Below, one piece after another: positions 62,440 to 64,000 of a stretch of 64,000 nucleotides of DNA (the stretch's first letter is position 1; every line of letters begins with the position of its first letter). The DNA is from Ferrimonas balearica. GTDB taxonomy: Bacteria; Pseudomonadota; Gammaproteobacteria; Enterobacterales; Shewanellaceae. The DNA lies in contig NZ_JAHVHW010000012.1 in the NCBI RefSeq assembly GCF_019802055.1, positions 186,001 to 250,000 of the forward strand, read 5' to 3'. The position numbers and the translations under genes were made by a program. The notes under the pieces are model-generated. The model was not told where the DNA came from. It ran no database searches and worked only from the letters and a program-made list of their open reading frames with translations.

Positions 62440-63342
62440 CTATTCAGCACTCGGAGAAAGCAGCGGACAGTCGTTGGGCACCACCAGTCTGATGGCGTCA
62501 GGGCAAACCTCAAACCGAACGCACCTGGCGGAGATCGGTTCTCCATCCAGATTGATGGGGGTGGGGTCCTCGCCCCGATACTCTGCCCAGGGAGCCTGCA
62601 TCCATTTCACGTACTGGTTGTCCGGGCCGGGTGCTCGTATCTCCGAAATTACCTGTTCCAGCGCGGTGGCCGGAAACGCCAGCAGTGCCACCACCTCCAA
62701 CAGGCCATCATTGATGCGGGCGTTGGGACAGAGCACCTGACCACCACCGGCCTGACAGCCATTGCCAATGGCTCCCACAATAGCGGCGGCCTTAAGGCTG
62801 CCGTGAGGGGTTTCCAGCGTGCCTTCATAGGGGCTGAATCGAAGCGCCTGAAGCAGGCCATTCAGGGTGTACGCCCCGCCTCCCATAAAGTGCTTTAACG
62901 CTGTCGGTGTGGTGGCGGTGATCTGGGCGCCAAATCCGCCGGTGGCCATATTGATAAAGTGGCGTTCGTTGGCTTTGACCAGGTCCACGGCCACGGCGTT
63001 GCCGCTCCGGGCGAGTGTCAGCGCCTCATTCAGGTCATCGGGTATGCCACAGCCCCGGGCGAAATCGTTGGCGGTGCCCAGCGGCAGAATTGCCAGTTCT
63101 GGGCGGCTCGCTTCCGGGTGGCCCATCAGGGCAGCGGCGAGCTCATTCACCGTGCCATCGCCACCCCCCGCTACCAGACGGTCACAGCCTTCGGCGATCG
63201 CTTCGTCCACCAGTCTGGCGACATCGCCCCCTTCCCAGGTTACCCTGACCTCCACCTCGCCCTGCTGGCGGGCGCATTCGATCGCGTCACGCACCGCAGG
63301 CAATCCCGCCTTTTTACCGTTCAGAATGATTCGCACATGCAC
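62440..63342 (-). CDS. yegS: YegS-type lipid kinase (diacylglycerol kinase family)
   Basis: 300 residues. Nucleotide-binding 'VAGGGDGTVNELAAAL' (GGDGT near residue 61), 'LPLGTANDFARGCGIP', and 'INMATGGFGAQITATT' match the YegS/BmrU/DAGK catalytic family. It phosphorylates a lipid (phosphatidylglycerol or diacylglycerol). Length matches E. coli YegS (299). A stand-alone gene; the GGAGGTG upstream on the minus strand is a strong ribosome site. Confidence 0.93.
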   Translation of the reverse strand: MHVRIILNGKKAGLPAVRDAIECARQQGEVEVRVTWEGGDVARLVDEAIAEGCDRLVAGGGDGTVNELAAALMGHPEASRPELAILPLGTANDFARGCGIPDDLNEALTLARSGNAVAVDLVKANERHFINMATGGFGAQITATTPTALKHFMGGGAYTLNGLLQALRFSPYEGTLETPHGSLKAAAIVGAIGNGCQAGGGQVLCPNARINDGLLEVVALLAFPATALEQVISEIRAPGPDNQYVKWMQAPWAEYRGEDPTPINLDGEPISARCVRFEVCPDAIRLVVPNDCPLLSPSAE

Positions 63343-63386
63343 CTCCCGGGTTTCCTCAACTCTAGACAGAAAACCAACCGAAACAG

Positions 63387-63411
63387 AAACGCCCGACGGG
63401 GCCGGGCGTTT
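63387..63411 (-). terminator. Terminator-like hairpin after the HlyD-family gene
   Basis: AAACGCCCG/CGGGCGTTT around a 7-nt loop, 6 bp past the stop on the minus strand; the following U-run is interrupted (CTGTTTC). Confidence 0.6.
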
Positions 63412-63416
63412 GGGGG

Positions 63417-64000
63417 TCAGATGGAGTAGAAGTAGTAGAGCTGGGCCTTCATCCGGATAACGATCCCGCGGATCACATCCAGGAAATTGAGGAAGCTGAT
63501 TGGCTTCTCACCACTGATCCAGGCCAGACCGACGGCGCCGACCGGAATGTCGTATCCCTCCGGCTCCATCAGTTTCAGACGGACGAAGTGATGCTTGTTC
63601 TGCACATTGGCGCCGGTGGTCTGGCGGACATTGTCCTCCAGGGCAACCAGTCGACCCTGTGCTTCACCGGTGGCTTCCACAATCCCTTCCACTTCGGCCT
63701 GAAAGATTTTGCCCGGATAGACCGGAGAGGCAAACTCCGCCTGCTGGCCCACCTTCACATTGCGTATCGCCTGATGGTTGACCCGCATAAGCACATATTT
63801 CTCATCGGTGTACATCTGCAGACGAGGCACCCGAGCCACCAGTTGGCCCTCACGCAGCAGGAAGTTGGTCACGTAGCCATCGGCGGGCGCATGCACCCGG
63901 GTCTGGTCCAGATTCCACTGGGCCTGAGCCAATCGCTCTCTGGCGCTCGCCACTGCCACTTCCGCACTGTCGGCGTCCAGGGTGCGCTGGCGGATCGCCA
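63417..64000 (-). CDS. HlyD-family membrane fusion protein, 5' end beyond the window
   Basis: C-terminal part (at least 194 residues) of a periplasmic adaptor. Coiled-coil end 'ASARERLAQAQWNLDQTRVHAPADGYVTNFLLREGQLV' (in parts) is the lipoyl-like hairpin of HlyD/EmrA-type proteins. The frame is open to the right edge, with 'DADSAEV' preceding the first in-window GTG, so the real start is outside. An unusual feature is the aromatic tail 'AQLYYFYSI'. Similar to YiaV/YibH-like inner-membrane adaptors; its transporter partner would be outside the window. Confidence 0.85.
   Translation of the reverse strand, partial: AIRQRTLDADSAEVAVASARERLAQAQWNLDQTRVHAPADGYVTNFLLREGQLVARVPRLQMYTDEKYVLMRVNHQAIRNVKVGQQAEFASPVYPGKIFQAEVEGIVEATGEAQGRLVALEDNVRQTTGANVQNKHHFVRLKLMEPEGYDIPVGAVGLAWISGEKPISFLNFLDVIRGIVIRMKAQLYYFYSI

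Overview
The window is a gene-dense stretch of a gammaproteobacterial chromosome. Conserved blocks point to the Shewanella/Ferrimonas side of the Alteromonadales: mutH/rppH-ptsP-lgt-thyA, nadB/rpoE-rseABC-lepA-lepB-rnc-era-recO-pdxJ-acpS, ypjD/ffh-rpsP-rimM-trmD-rplS, and raiA-pheL-pheA. A CymA-type tetraheme quinol dehydrogenase and a cytochrome b561/c' pair suggest a respiratory generalist. The fairly GC-rich sequence leans me to Ferrimonas, but the genus is inference. I see no insertion sequence, prophage, CRISPR array or rRNA operon. There is one tRNA (Gly, anticodon CCC).

Layout. 1-8.4 kb: AbgT-family transporter (cut by the edge), small membrane protein, alpha/beta hydrolase, a UPF0016 manganese exporter behind a yybP-ykoY riboswitch, an aromatic amino acid permease, a secreted S46 dipeptidyl-peptidase, tRNA-Gly and menB. 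8.6-20.5 kb: chemoreceptor, mutT, a candidate small RNA, cymA, dodecin, queG, a DUF4097/anti-sigma/ECF-sigma operon, a histidine-kinase-like protein without its phospho-acceptor histidine, yfbR, oxyR, a membrane adenylate cyclase and mutH. 20.5-30.7 kb: a DnaA-box-rich mutH-rppH intergenic region (likely DARS2 equivalent), rppH-ptsP-lgt-thyA, nhaA-(unknown)-nhaR, a Bcr-type efflux pump and sdhE-ygfX. 30.6-41.5 kb: nadB divergent from the envelope-stress sigma-E operon, followed by the lepA-to-acpS run. 41.5-47.4 kb: yfjD, ypjD, ffh and the S16 operon. 47.5-49.8 kb: aroF-tyrA. 49.8-56.6 kb: a neutral-lipid (probably wax ester) cluster. 56.6-62.4 kb: a PheA/DAHP-synthase-like fusion under a phenylalanine attenuator, raiA, the cytochrome pair, trpR and an mtr-like permease. 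The window closes with a YegS-type lipid kinase and an HlyD-family protein cut by the right edge.

Themes. Aromatic amino acids recur: two HAAAP permeases, aroF-tyrA, attenuator-controlled pheA with an extra domain, and autoregulated trpR. Envelope and stress control is also prominent (sigma-E operon, a second ECF system, OxyR, RaiA). The 50-56.6 kb cluster combines two phasins, a wax ester synthase/DGAT, an esterase, a TetR regulator, a DUF2505 protein and a two-domain fatty acyl-CoA reductase, which is a plausible complete set for making, coating and remobilising wax esters.

All functional calls come from reading protein sequences and motifs by eye. Comparisons with named proteins are from memory, not from searches.
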